Shown here piece by piece: positions 44,543 through 54,581 of a DNA stretch of 64,000 nucleotides (position 1 is the stretch's first letter; every line of letters begins with the position of its first letter). A program made the translations under genes and the position numbers. Source of the stretch: Streptomyces sp. NBC_00271 (lineage in GTDB: Bacteria; Actinomycetota; Actinomycetes; Streptomycetales; Streptomycetaceae); assembly GCF_036178845.1 (NCBI RefSeq), contig NZ_CP108070.1, positions 10,974,001 through 11,038,000 on the forward strand, in the 5' to 3' direction. Below the pieces are notes generated by a model, which searched no databases, had not been told where the DNA came from, and saw nothing but the letters and a program-made list of their open reading frames with translations.

Positions 44543-46027
44543 ATGTCCAGCACCCCAAGCAGCGGCGAGAAACCAACCCCCAAGGCGGCACTGGGCCTCC
44601 CCTCGGCGACCGCGCTCGTGATCGGCAGCATCATCGGCACCGGAGTCTTCGCGCTCCCCTCGGCCCTCGCACCGTACGGGCCGATATCGCTCGTGGCGTT
44701 CGGCGTCGTCACGCTCGGCGCGCTCGCCCTCGCAGTCACCTTCGGGGCGCTGTCGAAGCGCGTCCCGGCGAGCGGCGGGCCGTACGTCTACGCCCGTGAG
44801 GCCTTCGGCGAGTTCGCCGGCTTCCTCAACGCCTGGTCGTACTGGATCACCGCGTGGGCCGGGAACGCCGCCATCGTGGTGGCGTGGGTCGGATACGTCG
44901 AGGTGTTCGTCAACACCGGCCACCGTACGGCGATGTCGGTGCTCATCGCGCTGGTCGGGCTGTGGATCCCGGCCGCGATCAACCTCACCGGCGTACGGAA
45001 CATCGGTGCCTTCCAAGTGATCACCACCGTGCTGAAGTTCATCCCGCTGGTCTTCATGGCCACGGTCGGGCTGCTGTTCGTGGACGCGCACAACTTCGGT
45101 TCCTTCAACGCCGGCGGCCAGTCGGCGATGGGCGCGATCTCGGCCGCCGCGGCCATCGCCCTGTTCAGCTACCTCGGCCTGGAGGCCGCCTCCGTGGTCG
45201 CCGGCCGGGTCCGTGAGCCCGGCCGCAACGTGCCGCGCGCCACCGTGTACGGCACCCTTGCCTGCGCGGTCATCTACATCCTGGGCACGCTCGCCGTCTT
45301 CGGCACCGTCCCGCACGGCGAACTCGGTTCCTCCACAGCGCCGTTCACCGACGCCGCCAACAACATCTTCGGCGGCACCTGGGCCGGTGACACGGTCGCG
45401 GTGGCTGCCATCATCTCCGGGATCGGCGCTCTCAACGGCTGGACCATGCTCTGCGCAGAGATGCCGTACGCCGCCGCCCGCGACGGACTCTTCCCCGGGG
45501 CCTTCGCGAAGCTGCGCGGCGAGAACGGCGTCCCGGTGTTCGGCATCGTCGCCTCCACCGTCCTCGCCTCGCTGATCACCGTGTTCAGCTACACCCGCTT
45601 CGACGACGTCTTCACCAAGATCGTGCTGCTGAGCGTGCTCACCGCCGTGATCCCGTACCTCTTCTCCGCCGCCGCCCAGCTGTACTGGCTGCTGGTCCGA
45701 GGCCGCGAGCACCTCAGCCCCCGGCGGCTGGCCCGGGACGCCACCGTCTCCGCGCTGGCGATGGCCTTCTCGTACTGGTCGATCCAGGGCAGCGGCTACC
45801 AGACCGTCTATTACGGACTGTTCGTCCTGCTGCTCGGACTACCGGTGTACGTGTGGCTGAAGCGCGACCGCGGGGAGTACGGCGAGACCGGCGGCGTGCG
45901 GCTCGCGGCCGCGCCCGGAGAGGTGCGGGCCGCGGAGACCGTCCTGACGGCCAAGCGACTCTCCCGAGGCCTGCCCACGAGCCGAACCGGCGGCTTCCGG
46001 AAGAGCCCCCTCAACCACCAGGACTGA
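44543..46027 (+). CDS. APC-family amino acid permease (likely arginine/ornithine exchanger)
   Basis: The 494-residue protein has about 12 membrane helices. The APC start motif is ALVIGSIIGTGVFALPSALA, followed by SGGPYVYAREAFGEFAGFLN. The helix-6 region is AAIALFSYLGLEAASVVAGR, where Gly-rich unwound segments bind the amino-acid backbone. Its place directly before arcA-arcB-arcC argues for arginine uptake coupled to ornithine export, the AdiC/ArcD role; substrate choice is inferred from context. AAGGAG lies seven bases before the ATG. Confidence 0.87.
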   Translation: MSSTPSSGEKPTPKAALGLPSATALVIGSIIGTGVFALPSALAPYGPISLVAFGVVTLGALALAVTFGALSKRVPASGGPYVYAREAFGEFAGFLNAWSYWITAWAGNAAIVVAWVGYVEVFVNTGHRTAMSVLIALVGLWIPAAINLTGVRNIGAFQVITTVLKFIPLVFMATVGLLFVDAHNFGSFNAGGQSAMGAISAAAAIALFSYLGLEAASVVAGRVREPGRNVPRATVYGTLACAVIYILGTLAVFGTVPHGELGSSTAPFTDAANNIFGGTWAGDTVAVAAIISGIGALNGWTMLCAEMPYAAARDGLFPGAFAKLRGENGVPVFGIVASTVLASLITVFSYTRFDDVFTKIVLLSVLTAVIPYLFSAAAQLYWLLVRGREHLSPRRLARDATVSALAMAFSYWSIQGSGYQTVYYGLFVLLLGLPVYVWLKRDRGEYGETGGVRLAAAPGEVRAAETVLTAKRLSRGLPTSRTGGFRKSPLNHQD

Positions 46028-46078
46028 CCGCACCACTCCACCGCCCGGCATTCGTACGACCACAGGAGCAGCCACGCC

Positions 46079-47293
46079 ATGAACACCTTCCACGTCGACT
46101 CCGAGGTCGGCCGCCTCCGCCAGGTGATCCTGCACCGCCCCGGCCTCGAACTCTCCCGGCTGACCCCGCGCAACGTCGACTCCCTGCTCTTCGACGACAT
46201 CCTCTGGGCCAAGCGGGCTCGCGAGGAGCACGACGCCTTCGCCCAGGTCCTGCGCGACCACGGAGCCCGTGTGCACTACTTCGCCGACCTGCTGGCCCAG
46301 ACCCTCGACGTCCCGGAGGCCCGTGACTGGCTCCTGGACCGGGTCGTCACCCGCGCGAGTGTCGGCCCTGCCCTGCTGGATCCGGTGCGCGCGCGCTGCG
46401 CCGAGCTGGACGGCGAGACCCTCGCCGGCTACCTGATCGGCGGCATGCTCAAGAGCGACCTGCCGCTCGCCACCCCGCACAGCCTGGTCTGGAACGCGCT
46501 CGACACCGACGCCTTCGCGCTCGCCCCACTGCCCAACCACCTCTTCCCGCGCGACAACTCCTGCTGGATGTACGACCGGTTGTCGGTCAACCCGATGGCC
46601 AAGCACGCCCGGCGGCGCGAGAGCCTGCACGCCGAGGCCATCTACCGGTTCCATCCGATGTTCGCCTCCGTCGCGCCCGAGCCGATCCTCGACGGCCCCG
46701 TGGGGACGCTCGAAGGCGGCGACGTGCACGTCCTCGGCAACGGCGCCGTCATGGTCGGCATGGGGGAGCGGACCACCGCCCAGGCCGTGGAGAACCTGGC
46801 CGGGCGGCTCTTCGCCGACGGCACGGTCACCCGGCTGATCGCCGTCCAACTCCCCGCCACCCGTGCGTACATGCACCTCGACACCGTGCTGACCATGCTC
46901 GACCGCGACGCCTTCGCCATCTACCCGGGCCTCGCCGACGCCCTGCGCTCGTGGACCCTGCGGCCCAGTGACGCCCACGCGACCGGCTTCGACGTCACCC
47001 CCAACTCCGACCTGGCGACCGCGCTCGCCGAGGCCCTCGACCTCGACAAGGTGCGGATGCTCTCCGCGCCGCAGGACATGGCGGGCGCCGAGCGCGAACA
47101 GTGGGACGACGGCAGCAACTTCCTCGCGCTCGCGCCCGGAGTCGTCGTCGGCTACGAGCGCAACGTCACCACCAACACCTACCTCCGCAAGCAGGGCATC
47201 GAGATCGTCACCATCGCCGGCGCCGAACTCGGCCGCGGCCGGGGCGGCCCGCGCTGCATGAGCTGCCCGATCGAACGCGACCCGGCCGACTGA
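46079..47293 (+). CDS. arcA: Arginine deiminase
   Basis: The 404-residue enzyme hydrolyses arginine to citrulline and ammonia. The guanidine-modifying signatures are all present: [69 protein letters not shown] and the catalytic Cys393 in [15 protein letters not shown]. The length is normal. It starts 51 bases after the permease stop, in the same operon. Arginine deiminase is a cytosolic enzyme of anaerobic ATP supply. Confidence 0.96.
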   Translation: MNTFHVDSEVGRLRQVILHRPGLELSRLTPRNVDSLLFDDILWAKRAREEHDAFAQVLRDHGARVHYFADLLAQTLDVPEARDWLLDRVVTRASVGPALLDPVRARCAELDGETLAGYLIGGMLKSDLPLATPHSLVWNALDTDAFALAPLPNHLFPRDNSCWMYDRLSVNPMAKHARRRESLHAEAIYRFHPMFASVAPEPILDGPVGTLEGGDVHVLGNGAVMVGMGERTTAQAVENLAGRLFADGTVTRLIAVQLPATRAYMHLDTVLTMLDRDAFAIYPGLADALRSWTLRPSDAHATGFDVTPNSDLATALAEALDLDKVRMLSAPQDMAGAEREQWDDGSNFLALAPGVVVGYERNVTTNTYLRKQGIEIVTIAGAELGRGRGGPRCMSCPIERDPAD

Positions 47294-47374
47294 GCGTCGC
47301 CGTCACCGACACGGCCGTACGCCCCGACGACACCCCGGCCCCTGCCCGCATCAGCCTCATCAGCGAGGAACCTC

Positions 47375-48376
47375 ATGACCACAGACCTGCGAGGCCGCTC
47401 CTACCTGAGCGAACTCGACTTCACCGCCGCCGAGATCCACCACCTTCTCGACCTGGCCGCCGAGCTCAAGGCGGCCAAGCGCTCCGGCACCGAACAGCCC
47501 CGGCTGACCGGCAAGCATCTCGCGCTGATCTTCGAGAAGACCTCCACCCGCACCCGCTGCGCCTTCGAGGTCGCCGCCGCCGACCAGGGCGCCGCCACCA
47601 CCTACCTCGGCCCCGGCGACACCCACGTCGGCAGCAAGGAGTCCATCGCCGACACCGCCCGCGTCCTCGGACGGATGTTCGATGCCATCGAGTACCGCGG
47701 CTCCGCCCAGTCGATCGTCACCGAACTCGCGGCCCGCTCCGGTGTCCCCGTCTACAACGGCCTGACCGACACCGCGCACCCGACCCAGAGCCTGTGCGAC
47801 GTCCTCACCATGCACGAGCACAGCCCCAAACCACTGCAGGAAATCAGCTACTGCTATCTCGGCGACGCCCGCAACAACATGGGCAACTCGTTGCTGTCGA
47901 TGGGCGCCCTGCTCGGCATGGACGTACGGATCGCCGCGCCCAAGGCGCTGTGGCCCGAGCCGGAGTTGGTCGGGTCGTGCCGCGCGCTCGGCGAGGGCAG
48001 TGGGGCCCGGATCACCCTCACCGAGGACGTCGAGACCGCTGTACGCGGCGCGGACTTCCTGCACACCGACGTCTGGGTCTCCATGGGCGAACCGGCCGAC
48101 ACCTGGCGCGAGCGCATCGAACTGCTGGCGCCCTACCAGGTCAATGCCAAGACGCTCGCCCTCACCGGCAACCCGGACGTCAGGTTCATGCACTGCCTGC
48201 CCGCCCTCCACGACCACAGCACCCGCCTGGGCCGCGAACTGCTCGACACCTACGGCCTCGACGGCCTCGAAGTCACCGACGAGATCTTCTCCTCGGCCGC
48301 CTCCGTCGTCTTCGACCAGGCGGAGAACCGGCTGCACACCATCAAGGCCGTACTAGTCGCCACCCTGGAGGACTGA
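47375..48376 (+). CDS. arcB: Ornithine carbamoyltransferase, catabolic
   Basis: The 333-residue enzyme converts citrulline and phosphate to ornithine and carbamoyl phosphate in this pathway. It shows the carbamoyl-phosphate loop [15 protein letters not shown], then [14 protein letters not shown], and the ornithine loop [10 protein letters not shown] with the catalytic Cys. The catabolic role is inferred from the arc gene order. It lies 81 bases after arcA; no hairpin is evident between them. Confidence 0.95.
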   Translation: MTTDLRGRSYLSELDFTAAEIHHLLDLAAELKAAKRSGTEQPRLTGKHLALIFEKTSTRTRCAFEVAAADQGAATTYLGPGDTHVGSKESIADTARVLGRMFDAIEYRGSAQSIVTELAARSGVPVYNGLTDTAHPTQSLCDVLTMHEHSPKPLQEISYCYLGDARNNMGNSLLSMGALLGMDVRIAAPKALWPEPELVGSCRALGEGSGARITLTEDVETAVRGADFLHTDVWVSMGEPADTWRERIELLAPYQVNAKTLALTGNPDVRFMHCLPALHDHSTRLGRELLDTYGLDGLEVTDEIFSSAASVVFDQAENRLHTIKAVLVATLED

Positions 48377-48379
48377 GCC

Positions 48380-49303
48380 ATGCGCATCGTCATCGCCCTC
48401 GGTGGCAACGCCCTGCTGCACCGCGGTGAACGCCCCGACGCGGCCGTCCAGGAAGCGAACATCGACCGGGTGACCACGGCGATCGCCGCCCTCGCCCAAG
48501 AACACGAGATCGTCATCACCCACGGCAACGGCCCCCAGATAGGGCTGCTCGCCGTCGAGAGCGCCGCCGACCCCGCCCTGAGCGCCCCCTACCCGCTGGA
48601 TCTGCTCGGCGCCCAGACCCAGGGCATGATCGGCTCCCTGCTGGCACGCACCCTGCACGACGCCCTGCCCGGACGGCGGATCGCCGCGCTGGTCACCCAC
48701 ACCCTTGTCCGCGCCGACGACCCGGCCTTCGACCACCCCACCAAGTTCGTCGGCCAGGTGTACCCCTACGAGGTCGCCTCCACGCTCGCCCGAACGCGCG
48801 GCTGGCACATCGCCGCCGACACCACCGGCTGGCGCCGCGTCGTCCCCTCCCCGGCACCCGAACGCATCCTGGAGACCGACACCGTCCACGAACTGCTGAA
48901 CAGCGGCACGCTCGTCATCTGCGCCGGCGGCGGAGGCGTCCCTGTCACCGCCGAGAAGGACACCGGCGCACTCACCGGTGCCGAGGCCGTCATCGACAAG
49001 GACCTCACCGCGGCGCTGCTCGCCGAGGACCTGAAGGCCGACTTCCTCCTCATCCTCACCGACGTGCCCTGCGTCTACGCCGGCTACGGCACCCCCGACC
49101 AGCGGCCCGTCCTCGGCGCGACCCCCGCCGAACTGCGCCGCGGCGGCTTCCCCGACGGCTCGATGGGTCCCAAGACCGAGGCCGCCGCCCGGTTCGTCGA
49201 ACACACCGGGGGACTGGCCGCGATCGGATCCCTGGACGCCGCGTACGAGATCGTCCACGGCAGGTCGGGCACCCTCGTCAGGCCGGACCTGACCGTCGCG
49301 TGA
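48380..49303 (+). CDS. arcC: Carbamate kinase
   Basis: The 307-residue enzyme makes ATP from carbamoyl phosphate and ADP, the energy-yielding step. Motifs are MRIVIALGGNALLHRGERPD, IVITHGNGPQIGLL, VICAGGGGVPVTAEK and ADFLLILTDVPCVYAGYG of the amino-acid-kinase fold. Three bases separate it from arcB, so the two are coupled. It is the last gene of the arginine operon; 145 bases with a repeat follow before the formate-lyase gene. Confidence 0.95.
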   Translation: MRIVIALGGNALLHRGERPDAAVQEANIDRVTTAIAALAQEHEIVITHGNGPQIGLLAVESAADPALSAPYPLDLLGAQTQGMIGSLLARTLHDALPGRRIAALVTHTLVRADDPAFDHPTKFVGQVYPYEVASTLARTRGWHIAADTTGWRRVVPSPAPERILETDTVHELLNSGTLVICAGGGGVPVTAEKDTGALTGAEAVIDKDLTAALLAEDLKADFLLILTDVPCVYAGYGTPDQRPVLGATPAELRRGGFPDGSMGPKTEAAARFVEHTGGLAAIGSLDAAYEIVHGRSGTLVRPDLTVA

Positions 49304-49318
49304 ACGCCCGTGACCAGA

Positions 49319-49332
49319 GGGCCGAACGGCCC
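49319..49332. promoter_or_regulatory. DosR-like inverted repeat GGGCC-GAAC-GGCCC
   Basis: Perfect repeat within a longer palindrome (GAGGGCC...GGCCCTC). It lies 15 bases after the arcC stop and 116 bases before the pyruvate formate-lyase start. Confidence 0.6.
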
Positions 49333-49448
49333 TCGGCGAAGGCCGGACAGCCGGGGCACGGGCCCTGCCCGGCCCTCCCGTCGGCCACCACGTCGCACGA
49401 GTATCGAAAGGGAGACATTCCAGTGCGGAGCAAGGGAGAGAACCGGCG

Positions 49449-51707
49449 ATGACAGCCACAGTGACAGCCGGAACGCGCGCCCCCGAGGCATGGCGCGGCT
49501 TCGCCGGGACGCGATGGCGCGAGTGCGTCGACGTACGCGACTTCATCCAGGCCAACTACACGCCGTACGAGGGCGACGGGGCCTTCCTGACCGGCCCGAC
49601 GGACCGCACCCGCACCGTGTGGGACGAGGTCAGCGCCCTCTTCCCGGAGGAACGGCGCCGGGGGATCCTCGATGTCGACCCGGCGACCCCCTCGACGATC
49701 ACCTCGCACGAGCCCGGGTACATCGACCGCGAGCGGGAGCTGATCGTCGGCCTGCAGACCGACGCCCCGCTGAAGCGCGCGATCATGCCGAACGGCGGCC
49801 TGCGGATGGTCGAGAACAGCCTGAAGGCGTACGGCTACGCGCCCGACCCCTTCGTCACCCGCGTCTTCGGCACCTACCGCAAGACGCACAACGACGGTGT
49901 CTTCGACGCCTACACCCCCGAGATGCGCGCCGCCCGCAAGGCCGGGATCATCACCGGACTGCCCGACGCCTACGGCCGCGGCCGGATCATCGGCGACTAC
50001 CGGCGCGTGGCGCTGTACGGCACCGCACGGCTGACCGCGGCCAAGCGCGCCGAACGGGCCCTGCAGGACGCCGAGCCCTCGACCGAGCACGTCATCCGCG
50101 ATCGTGAGGAACTCGCCGAGCAGATCAGGGCGTTGGACGAACTGACGCGGATGGCGGCCACGTATGGCTGTGACGTCTCCCGCCCCGCCACCACAGCGCA
50201 CGAGGCCGTGCAGTGGCTCTACCTCGGCTATCTCGCCGCCGTGAAGGAGCAGAACGGCGCCGCGATGTCGCTCGGCCGCACCTCCACCTTCCTGGACGTG
50301 TACCTGCAACGGGACCTGGCGGAGGGAATCCTCGACGAGACCCGCGCCCAGGAGCTGGTCGACGACTTCGTGATCAAGCTGCGGATCGTACGGTTCCTGC
50401 GCACCCCCGAGTACGACGCCCTGTTCTCCGGCGACCCGACCTGGGTGACGGAGTCCCTCGGCGGCCTCGGCACGGACGGTCGGCCGCTGGTCACCCGCAC
50501 CTCCTTCCGCTTCCTGCAGACCCTGTACAACCTCGGCCCGGCCCCCGAGCCCAACCTGACCGTGCTCTGGTCGCCCCGGCTGCCCACGGGCTTCAAGGAG
50601 TTCTGCGCCAAGGTCTCCATCGACACCAGCGCCGTCCAGTACGAGTCCGACGAGCTGACGCGCCCGCGCACCGGGGACGACACCGCGATCGCCTGCTGTG
50701 TGTCGGCGATGGCGGTCGGCAGGCAGATGCAGTTCTTCGGGGCACGGGTCAACCTCGCCAAGGCCCTGCTGTACGCGATCAACGGTGGCCGGGACGAGCT
50801 GACCGGTGAGCAGATCGCCCCCGAGGCGCCCGCGCTGACCGGGGAGTACCTGGAGTACGAGGAGTTGTCGACGGCGTACGACCGCATGCTGGACTGGCTC
50901 GCCGCGACCTACGTCAACACGCTCGACGTCATCCACTACATGCACGACAAGTACGCCTACGAGCGCATCGAGATGGCACTGCACGACCATCCGGTGCACC
51001 GCTTCATGGCCTGCGGCATCGCGGGTCTGTCGGTCGCCGCAGACAGTCTGTCCGCCGTCAAGCACGCTCGCGTGAAGGTGATCAGGGACGACACCGGCCT
51101 GGCCGTCGACTTCGAGACCGAGGGCGACTGGCCGGCGTACGGGAACAACGACGACCGTGTCGACACCCTCGCGGTTGGCCTGGTCGAGTCCTTCATGGCG
51201 AAGGTGCGCAGGCACCCGACGTACCGGGACGCCGAGCACACCCAGTCCGTACTGACGATCACCTCGAACGTCGTCTACGGCAAGCACACCGGCAACACCC
51301 CCGACGGCCGGCGCGCCGGACAGCCCTTCGCACCCGGGGCCAACCCCATGAACGGGCGTGACCGGCACGGTGTGGCGGCCTCCGCGCTGTCGGTCGCCAA
51401 ACTGCCCTACGAGCAGGCGCGCGACGGCATTTCCCTGACGACGACGATCACCCCGGAGGGGCTGGGGCACGCGCCCGGCGAGCGGGTCGGGAACCTGGTC
51501 GGCATTCTCGACGCGTACACGGCATCCGGCGGCTTCCACATGAACGTCAACGTCCTGGACCGGACCACGCTGGAAGACGCGATGGAAAACCCCGCGAAGT
51601 ACCCGGAGTTGACCATCCGTGTCTCCGGCTACGCCGTCAACTTCGTCCGTCTGACCCGTGAGCAGCAGCTCGACGTGATCGGCCGCACCTTCCACGGATC
51701 GCTGTGA
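49449..51707 (+). CDS. pflB: Pyruvate formate-lyase (glycyl-radical enzyme)
   Basis: The 752-residue enzyme cleaves pyruvate with CoA to formate and acetyl-CoA. It has the paired catalytic cysteines Cys416-Cys417 in [10 protein letters not shown]. The glycyl-radical site is Gly727 in [14 protein letters not shown], with the usual 25-residue tail after it, and the length is normal. GGGAGAG lies ahead of the ATG. The radical is destroyed by O2, so this enzyme is useful only under oxygen lack. The activase gene overlaps its stop by four bases. Confidence 0.96.
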   Translation: MTATVTAGTRAPEAWRGFAGTRWRECVDVRDFIQANYTPYEGDGAFLTGPTDRTRTVWDEVSALFPEERRRGILDVDPATPSTITSHEPGYIDRERELIVGLQTDAPLKRAIMPNGGLRMVENSLKAYGYAPDPFVTRVFGTYRKTHNDGVFDAYTPEMRAARKAGIITGLPDAYGRGRIIGDYRRVALYGTARLTAAKRAERALQDAEPSTEHVIRDREELAEQIRALDELTRMAATYGCDVSRPATTAHEAVQWLYLGYLAAVKEQNGAAMSLGRTSTFLDVYLQRDLAEGILDETRAQELVDDFVIKLRIVRFLRTPEYDALFSGDPTWVTESLGGLGTDGRPLVTRTSFRFLQTLYNLGPAPEPNLTVLWSPRLPTGFKEFCAKVSIDTSAVQYESDELTRPRTGDDTAIACCVSAMAVGRQMQFFGARVNLAKALLYAINGGRDELTGEQIAPEAPALTGEYLEYEELSTAYDRMLDWLAATYVNTLDVIHYMHDKYAYERIEMALHDHPVHRFMACGIAGLSVAADSLSAVKHARVKVIRDDTGLAVDFETEGDWPAYGNNDDRVDTLAVGLVESFMAKVRRHPTYRDAEHTQSVLTITSNVVYGKHTGNTPDGRRAGQPFAPGANPMNGRDRHGVAASALSVAKLPYEQARDGISLTTTITPEGLGHAPGERVGNLVGILDAYTASGGFHMNVNVLDRTTLEDAMENPAKYPELTIRVSGYAVNFVRLTREQQLDVIGRTFHGSL

Positions 51708-52450
51708 GGGCTGTGAGGGCCATGGCGACCGGCCGGATCCACTCCTGGGACCTGTCCACCGGCGTGGACGGCCCCGGGACCCGGTTCGTCCTTTTCGTCA
51801 GCGGCTGCCCGCTCCGCTGCCTCTACTGCGCCAACCCCGACACCTGGCACATGAGGGACGGGAAGGAGGCCGCGGTCGAGGCGGTGATGGCCGAGATCGA
51901 GAAATACCGGGCCTTCGTCACCACGGCCGGCGGAGGGGTGACGGTCACGGGTGGTGAACCCCTGCTCCAGCCCGTGTTCACAGCCGAAATCCTGCGCCGC
52001 TGCAAGGAGGCCGGCCTGCACACCGCCCTCGACACCTCCGGGTTCCTCGGAGCTCGGGCCACCGACGAACTCCTCGCCGACACCGACCTCGTGCTCCTGG
52101 ACATCAAGTCCTTCGACGTCCCTGCCTACCGGCAACTGACCGGCGGAGAACTGGCGCCCACGCTCAACTTCGCCACCCGCCTGGACCGCCTCGGCATCCC
52201 CACCTGGATCCGCTACGTCCTCGTCCCCGGCTGGACGGACGCCCCGGAGGCCGTCGCCGGCCTCGCCCGCTTCGTCGCGGGCCTCGGCAACGTCGACCGG
52301 GTGGACGTCCTGCCCTTCCACAAGCTGGGCGCCTCGAAGTACGAGGCCCTGGGGATCCCCTTCCCGCTGCGCGACACCCCGGTTCCCGAACCGGGGCTGA
52401 CCGAGCGCGTGCGAGAGCAGTTCAGGGAGTGCGGGCTCGCCGCGTACTGA
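51704..52450 (+). CDS. pflA: Pyruvate formate-lyase activating enzyme (radical SAM)
   Basis: The 248-residue protein holds the [4Fe-4S] motif C-x3-C-x2-C (Cys35, Cys39, Cys42 in [13 protein letters not shown]). The SAM-binding [14 protein letters not shown] and [11 protein letters not shown] with LDIKSF complete the PflA pattern. It installs the glycyl radical on PflB. GTG 51704 overlaps the pflB stop; ATG 51722 ([10 protein letters not shown]) is an alternative start just before the conserved region. Confidence 0.94.
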   Translation: MRAVRAMATGRIHSWDLSTGVDGPGTRFVLFVSGCPLRCLYCANPDTWHMRDGKEAAVEAVMAEIEKYRAFVTTAGGGVTVTGGEPLLQPVFTAEILRRCKEAGLHTALDTSGFLGARATDELLADTDLVLLDIKSFDVPAYRQLTGGELAPTLNFATRLDRLGIPTWIRYVLVPGWTDAPEAVAGLARFVAGLGNVDRVDVLPFHKLGASKYEALGIPFPLRDTPVPEPGLTERVREQFRECGLAAY

Positions 52451-52490
52451 GAGGCAGCGCCGCCTGTGCTCCGGAACCGCGCGTGTGGCT

Positions 52491-52715
52491 GCCGGCCGCG
52501 TGGTCGGCGCGCAGGGACAGCGTTTCGCTCAGGTGGCTCAGGCGCCAGGCGATGGTGGTGAAGGGCGGCGGCCACGAATGCGGGTAGGGCGCGGCGTCGC
52601 GTCCCCAGTCTCCGGTGCCGGCCAGCAGGGTCGCGCGCGGCCCGGGTCCGTCCGTACGCCGCCGGATCGACCAGCAGCCCGGCACCGGCTCCCAGAAGTA
52701 CTCCTCGTCGGTCAT
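52491..52715 (-). pseudogene. DinB-family protein fragment
   Basis: The minus strand reads MTDEEYFWEPVPGCWSIRRR and PPPFTTIAWRLSHLSETLSL, the central DinB_2 helix-pair motif. The N-terminal helix and the metal-binding C-terminal histidines are missing. It is a remnant between the pfl genes and the hydrolase gene. Confidence 0.6.
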
Positions 52716-52927
52716 GGGCCCGACCTCGGTGTCCGTCTGACGCGCCGGCCTGCCAGAGACGGCAGAACGCCGCGTCTCATCTTCCGCGATCCCACGTACC
52801 GATCCCACCTACCGATCCCACGCACCGACGCCTCGCACCAAGTCCTCACACCGCTGACCGGATCGTTCCGGTGCCGGCCTGGATCAGGCCTGCGGATCCG
52901 GTATCCGGCCAGGTCAGAATGGGAGGC

Positions 52928-53479
52928 ATGAACCGAGCCCTGATCGTGATCGATGTCCAGGAATCCTTCCGAGCCCGCCCGCTGTGGGAACAGATCGCCA
53001 ACCCGAAGATCGCGGAACCGGTCAACCGTCTGGTGCGACTCGCCCGCGCCAACGGCGATCTGGTCGTCTGGGTCCTCCACACGGAGCCCGGCAGCGGCGG
53101 CGTCTTCGACCCGGCCCAGGGGCACGTCCGCCTGCTGGACGAACTGGAGCAGCCGCAGTCCGGTGAGCCGGTCCTGCACAAGACCTCCCACAACGCCTTC
53201 ACCACCACCCATCTGCAACAACTGCTCACCGAGGCCGGCGTGCGCGAGCTGACGGTCTGCGGCATCCGTACCGAGCAGTGCGTGGAAACCACCACCCGGG
53301 TGGGAAGCGACCTCGGATACCGGATGGTCTTCGTCACCGACGCCACCACCACCAATCCGATCGGCGACCTGAGCGCCGACGCGATCATCGAGCGCACGGA
53401 GGCGGTCCTGCGCGACCGGTTCGCCCGGATCTCCACGGTGGCCGAACGGGAGGCGGAGCTGGGAGCATCCGAGGCGTGA
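52928..53479 (+). CDS. Isochorismatase-family cysteine hydrolase
   Basis: The 183-residue protein has the catalytic Asp in ALIVIDVQESF, a Lys in EPVLHKTSHNAF and the nucleophile Cys in ELTVCGIRTEQCVETTTR, the standard triad. Substrates in this family include nicotinamide and other amides. GGGAGG precedes the ATG. The stop overlaps the start of the regulator gene by four bases, so the regulator may control this hydrolase. Confidence 0.88.
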   Translation: MNRALIVIDVQESFRARPLWEQIANPKIAEPVNRLVRLARANGDLVVWVLHTEPGSGGVFDPAQGHVRLLDELEQPQSGEPVLHKTSHNAFTTTHLQQLLTEAGVRELTVCGIRTEQCVETTTRVGSDLGYRMVFVTDATTTNPIGDLSADAIIERTEAVLRDRFARISTVAEREAELGASEA

Positions 53480-54402
53480 GCCATGTCGTCTTCGTCCTCG
53501 TACCCGGCGTCCACCTGCTCGACCTCGCCGGACCGGCCCAGGTCTTCAGCATGGCGGGGGACTTCGGACAGCCCTACCGGCTGAGCTACGTCGCCGACCA
53601 GGAAGAGGTGCGCAGCGCCCAGGGCCTGCCGCTGGCCGCCCAGACCCAGTGGCCGGAGCTGAGCGCCGACGACCTGGTGGTGGTGCCGGGGTGGAGGGCG
53701 TCCACACTGCGCGGCGGCCCCGAGCTGAGCCGGTCCGTGCTGGAGCGGCTGCGCGCCCACCACACCGCCGGGGGCGCTGTCGCCAGCGTGTGTGCCGGGG
53801 CCGAGGCCCTCGGCCGCGCCGGGCTGCTGGACGGGCGCAGGTGCACCACGCACCACCACCTCCAGGACGAGCTGGCGGCCCGCCACCCCCGGGCGATCGT
53901 GGTGCGGGATGTGCTGTTCACCGCCGACGACCGGGTGGTGACGTCGGCCGGCATCGCCAGCGGCATCGACCTGGCGCTGCACCTGCTGGCCGTCCGCCAC
54001 GGTCCCGCACTCGCCGCCCAGGTGGCGCGGGACATGGTCGTCTACGCCCGCCGCAACGGCCACGAGCCGCAGGCCAGCGCCATGCTCCGGCACCGGTCCC
54101 ACCTCGACGACGCCGTCCATCGCGCTCAGGACCTCATCGACGCACGATTCGCCGAACCACTGCCGCTGGCCTACGTGGCCGCCAGCGTCGGCGTCAGCGA
54201 ACGCACGCTGACCCGGATGTTTCACCGTGCCACAGGCGGCCTGACGCCGCTGCGCTACCAGCAGACCCTGAGGGTGGAACGCGCGGAGCACCTGATCGGC
54301 CACGGCACAACGGTGGAAGCCGCGGCCCGCGAGGTGGGCTTCCAGGACGTTCGGATGCTCCGCCGGCTGCGTTCCCGAGCGCCCTCCGAGACGGCGGGGT
54401 GA
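53476..54402 (+). CDS. GlxA-type AraC regulator with DJ-1/PfpI domain
   Basis: The 308-residue protein has a DJ-1/PfpI-like ligand domain (residues about 1-170; VFVLVPGVHLLDLAGPAQVF, VASVCAGAEALGRAGLLDGR). An AraC helix-turn-helix follows (about 215-300; PLAYVAASVGVSERTLTRMF, EAAAREVGFQDVRMLRRLRS). The nucleophile-elbow Cys is kept in SVCAGA. The GTG overlaps the hydrolase stop. It probably senses a small amide or nitrogen compound; this is inference. Confidence 0.88.
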   Translation: MSHVVFVLVPGVHLLDLAGPAQVFSMAGDFGQPYRLSYVADQEEVRSAQGLPLAAQTQWPELSADDLVVVPGWRASTLRGGPELSRSVLERLRAHHTAGGAVASVCAGAEALGRAGLLDGRRCTTHHHLQDELAARHPRAIVVRDVLFTADDRVVTSAGIASGIDLALHLLAVRHGPALAAQVARDMVVYARRNGHEPQASAMLRHRSHLDDAVHRAQDLIDARFAEPLPLAYVAASVGVSERTLTRMFHRATGGLTPLRYQQTLRVERAEHLIGHGTTVEAAAREVGFQDVRMLRRLRSRAPSETAG

Positions 54403-54447
54403 GCCTTCTCGCTCGGCACGGTCTTTCATCTGATCCCTCTGTGGATA

Positions 54448-54467
54448 CTCCGCCCTTCAGGGCGGAG
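54448..54467 (+). repeat. IS605-type left-end hairpin
   Basis: CTCCGCCC and GGGCGGAG form an 8-base stem around a TTCA loop, 114 bases before the tnpB start. The right end has the same TTCA loop. IS200/IS605 elements are recognised through such subterminal hairpins. Confidence 0.6.
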
Positions 54468-54581
54468 AGGAATCGGACTCCTGCGGAGCAGGGCAGGGAA
54501 GGACGATTCGCCGCCAGAGCGGATCGCCCTTCTCGCCCAACTTGCCGCAGACATTCGCAAGTTGGCGATAGTTTGTGAGCT

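Noticed and set aside
52870..52900. Near-palindrome around GGCCTGGATCAGGCC before the hydrolase gene
   Set aside because: It is imperfect at the centre, does not match the recurring repeat and has no second copy to support a regulatory role.
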